Source: Marinobacter sp. HL-58
Lineage (GTDB): Bacteria; Pseudomonadota; Gammaproteobacteria; Pseudomonadales; Oleiphilaceae
Length of the DNA stretch: 64,000 nt
Direction: 5' to 3'
Assembly: GCF_001314605.1 (NCBI RefSeq)
Contig: NZ_LIHP01000018.1
Location: forward strand, 186,001 to 250,000
Position numbers and translations under genes: made by a program. The notes under the pieces are model-generated. The model was not told the DNA's origin. It saw nothing but the letters and a program-made list of their open reading frames with translations, and made no database searches. Below, one piece after another: positions 62,452 to 64,000 of the stretch. The first letter of the stretch is position 1. Each line of letters begins with the position of its first letter.

Positions 62452-63663
62452 ATGGCCGCAGCCTCAATAATGGACCTTGCCCCCTTCGTACCCGGAGAGC
62501 AGGCACTTAGAAAATCAGCCCTGCCAGACAAGGCCATGGAGCTAAACCGGATCTCTGCAAGGCTGGCCGGACAACTGTCTCCGGAAAGCGCCGAAACCCT
62601 TCGACTGCACATGGCGGTCATCAATTCCTACTACTCCAACTTGATTGAAGGTAACCGAACACAGCCACATGAGATTCGCCAGGCCCAAAAGGGACACTAC
62701 AGCGATGATCCGGTAAAACGTGACCTGCAAAGGGAATCGCTTGCCCATATCGAGGTTCAGAAGTGGCTGTATGCCAAAGCCCCGGAACTGGATGAGATCT
62801 ATTCGCCAGAGTTCATGCTGAAGCTTCACCAGCGCTTCTATGCCCAAGTGCCGGACTCACTCAGGGAAGTTCGTGATCAAAAAGGCACTCTCCTGGAATT
62901 GGTTGAGCCGGGACAATGGCGCCAGCGTGACGTTGAGATTGGTAGGCATGTGCCGCCAGAGCATCAGGCCCTCCCCGCGCTAATGCCACGGTTCTGCGAG
63001 GAATATCATCCCAGAAAATATAGCGGTGACCACAAACTGATCGCCATTGCCGCAGCCCACCACCGCTTTCTCTGGATTCATCCATTCCTTGACGGCAATG
63101 GTCGTGTTATCCGGTTGTGGACGGATGCCGCACTGAAAGCCGCCGGGCTTGAGAGTTACGGTGTCTGGTGCCTCAGCCGTGGTCTGGCGCGATCGGCGGA
63201 AACCTATAAGGCGGCGCTGGCCCGGGCGGATTATCCCAGACAAGGGAACAGTGATGGCAGAGGCTATCTCAGCCAGACGGGATTGATGGAATTCTGCGAG
63301 TTCGTTCTGGACACAGCCCTCGACCAGGCAAACTATATGTCAGACCTGCTCGCACTCGAAAAGCTCAGGGAACGAATTGACCGTTACGTGATGGCTCGCA
63401 ACGATAAGCGGGTTCCGGGTGTCGATGCCGAACTGAAATCAACAGCCGCTCTGGTGCTGTTCAATGCCTTCATCCAGGGATCCCTTGATCGCAAGCAGGC
63501 GATTGCACTAACGGGAATGCACGAACGCAGCGCACGCAGGTTGTTGAACCAGATGAAACAGGACGGCCTGCTGAGTGAGACCAGCACCCGCTCTCCGCTG
63601 AAATGGGAGATTCCTGAACATGCGGAACCCTGGTATTTTCCGCAGTTGGCGCCAGGGGCATAG
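62452..63663 (+). CDS. Fic-domain protein with C-terminal winged helix
   Basis: A 403-residue Fic protein. The active motif HPFLDGNGR begins at His210, and the N-terminal inhibitory helix carries SNLIEGN (Ser62, Glu66), the class II arrangement that blocks ATP binding. The C-terminal part (about residues 320-390, ending GMHERSARRLLNQMKQDGLL) resembles a winged helix. Fic enzymes transfer AMP or related groups to protein side chains. The target is not known. AT-rich DNA lies directly upstream, unlike its neighbours, which suggests recent arrival. Confidence 0.9.
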   Translation: MAAASIMDLAPFVPGEQALRKSALPDKAMELNRISARLAGQLSPESAETLRLHMAVINSYYSNLIEGNRTQPHEIRQAQKGHYSDDPVKRDLQRESLAHIEVQKWLYAKAPELDEIYSPEFMLKLHQRFYAQVPDSLREVRDQKGTLLELVEPGQWRQRDVEIGRHVPPEHQALPALMPRFCEEYHPRKYSGDHKLIAIAAAHHRFLWIHPFLDGNGRVIRLWTDAALKAAGLESYGVWCLSRGLARSAETYKAALARADYPRQGNSDGRGYLSQTGLMEFCEFVLDTALDQANYMSDLLALEKLRERIDRYVMARNDKRVPGVDAELKSTAALVLFNAFIQGSLDRKQAIALTGMHERSARRLLNQMKQDGLLSETSTRSPLKWEIPEHAEPWYFPQLAPGA

Positions 63664-63683
63664 CTTTACGAACCTTATTAGAC

Positions 63684-63719
63684 TACCCAATATGGGCAAA
63701 ATTTTGCCCATATTGGGTA
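63684..63719. repeat. 36-bp perfect palindrome between convergent genes
   Basis: The sequence is perfectly self-complementary over 36 bp with centre AAAA|TTTT at 63701/63702 and arm TACCCAATATGGGCAAAA. It lies 20 bp after the fic stop and 18 bp before the monooxygenase stop. With no unpaired loop it is less like a normal terminator; a bidirectional terminator or a protein-binding site are both possible. Confidence 0.7.
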
Positions 63720-63737
63720 AGACTATGATCAGGCAGC

Positions 63738-64000
63738 CTACAATGCAGGCGCAGCCTCTCCTACTTCCACCGCTTCGGGCTCACACACATACTGCTGCGC
63801 ATCAAACCGCTTCGTCTGCTGGCGGAACTGCCAGGTGAAGCCCGGCCACAGCGTGGTGTTCTTGCCGTTTTCGTTCACATACCAGCTCTTGCAACCGGTT
63901 TGCCAAACAGAATCCCCCAGTTTGGCGTGAATCGAGGCGTTGTATCGGCTCTGGGCGTCTTCCTTCACTTCCACGCTCTTCCAGCCGTGCTTGTCCATCT
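63738..64000 (-). CDS. Flavin-containing monooxygenase, C-terminal end
   Basis: The last 86 codons of a gene that continues beyond base 64000. TGCKSWYVNENGKNTTLWPG followed by FTWQFRQQTKRFD is the typical ending of flavoprotein monooxygenases of the Baeyer-Villiger/EthA/AlmA group. The substrate (ketones or long alkanes) cannot be decided from the fragment. It is convergent with fic. Confidence 0.8.
   Translation of the reverse strand, partial: MDKHGWKSVEVKEDAQSRYNASIHAKLGDSVWQTGCKSWYVNENGKNTTLWPGFTWQFRQQTKRFDAQQYVCEPEAVEVGEAAPAL

Overview
The window reads as chromosome of a marine gammaproteobacterium, most like Marinobacter. This rests on gene content (seven-subunit-type Mrp Na+/H+ antiporter, abundant fatty-acid oxidation genes, a flavin monooxygenase of the kind used on ketones or long alkanes, ArsJ, FolX, RluF, ChaC, MarC), moderately high GC and dense packing. 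It is an inference from remembered protein families; no database was searched.

Layout. 1-2652: arsenic export (ACR3 end, ArsJ-linked GAPDH, ArsJ). 2948-6197: patatin lipase, diguanylate cyclase, alpha/beta hydrolase. 6392-7821: FolE, FolX, CoA-binding protein. 7920-11543: HD-GYP and CHASE-like/GGDEF/EAL proteins. 11602-15738: a copper block (MerR regulator with its own operator-promoter, CopA ATPase, a 39-residue His-tailed membrane peptide, a DUF411 protein). 15893-20858: third GGDEF protein, RNase II, acyltransferase. 21200-27907: PhaC-like hydrolase, haloacid dehalogenase, LysR, Bcr-type MFS, Tpx, MATE. 28007-33803: mrpA-C-D-E-F-G with overlapping frames. 33797-43697: thioesterase, NUDIX/metallo-beta-lactamase fusion, YqaE, aspartoacylase-like exported protein, transporters, PatB, UbiA-type prenyltransferase, chemoreceptor. 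43937-46444: FadE. 46595-53985: LysR, EamA, His-rich exported protein, ChaC, MarC, RluF, hydrolase, unknown exported protein, TetR. 54316-61254: beta-oxidation cluster (FadB-like, thiolase, two-subunit acyl-CoA dehydrogenase, SDR). 61273-64000: PLP lyase, a Fic protein behind an AT-rich promoter, and the end of a flavin monooxygenase.

The most striking feature is not a gene. Thirteen intergenic copies of one 104-113 bp element are scattered through the window. Each is a long hairpin: 24-29 bp inverted arms whose sequence differs from copy to copy but stays self-complementary, closed by a conserved core of about 53 bp. The core itself folds into two small hairpins, each showing GGA in its loop. 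The first is CCANGGATGG in 13 of 13 copies and the second ACANGGANGT in 12 of 13. Both resemble the CsrA/RsmA/RsmE recognition sequence. All five transition-type mismatches in the arms are G.U wobbles when read as RNA on the same (core-sense) strand, which argues for selection on a folded RNA of defined polarity. I propose a dispersed family of paired CsrA/Rsm-type docking hairpins in leaders and 3' ends; a DNA-level repeat (REP/MITE-like) is the main alternative. Five copies end 24-41 nt upstream of a start codon, one of them between a MerR promoter and its gene.

Other regulatory DNA that can be read: a 9+3+9 MerR operator inside a 20-bp promoter spacer, tandem TetR-type operators over the fad promoter, paired CGGACA repeats before fic, a 36-bp perfect palindrome after fic, REP-like GTCGGATTA elements, and two intrinsic terminators. 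I saw no tRNA, rRNA, CRISPR array, transposase or prophage.
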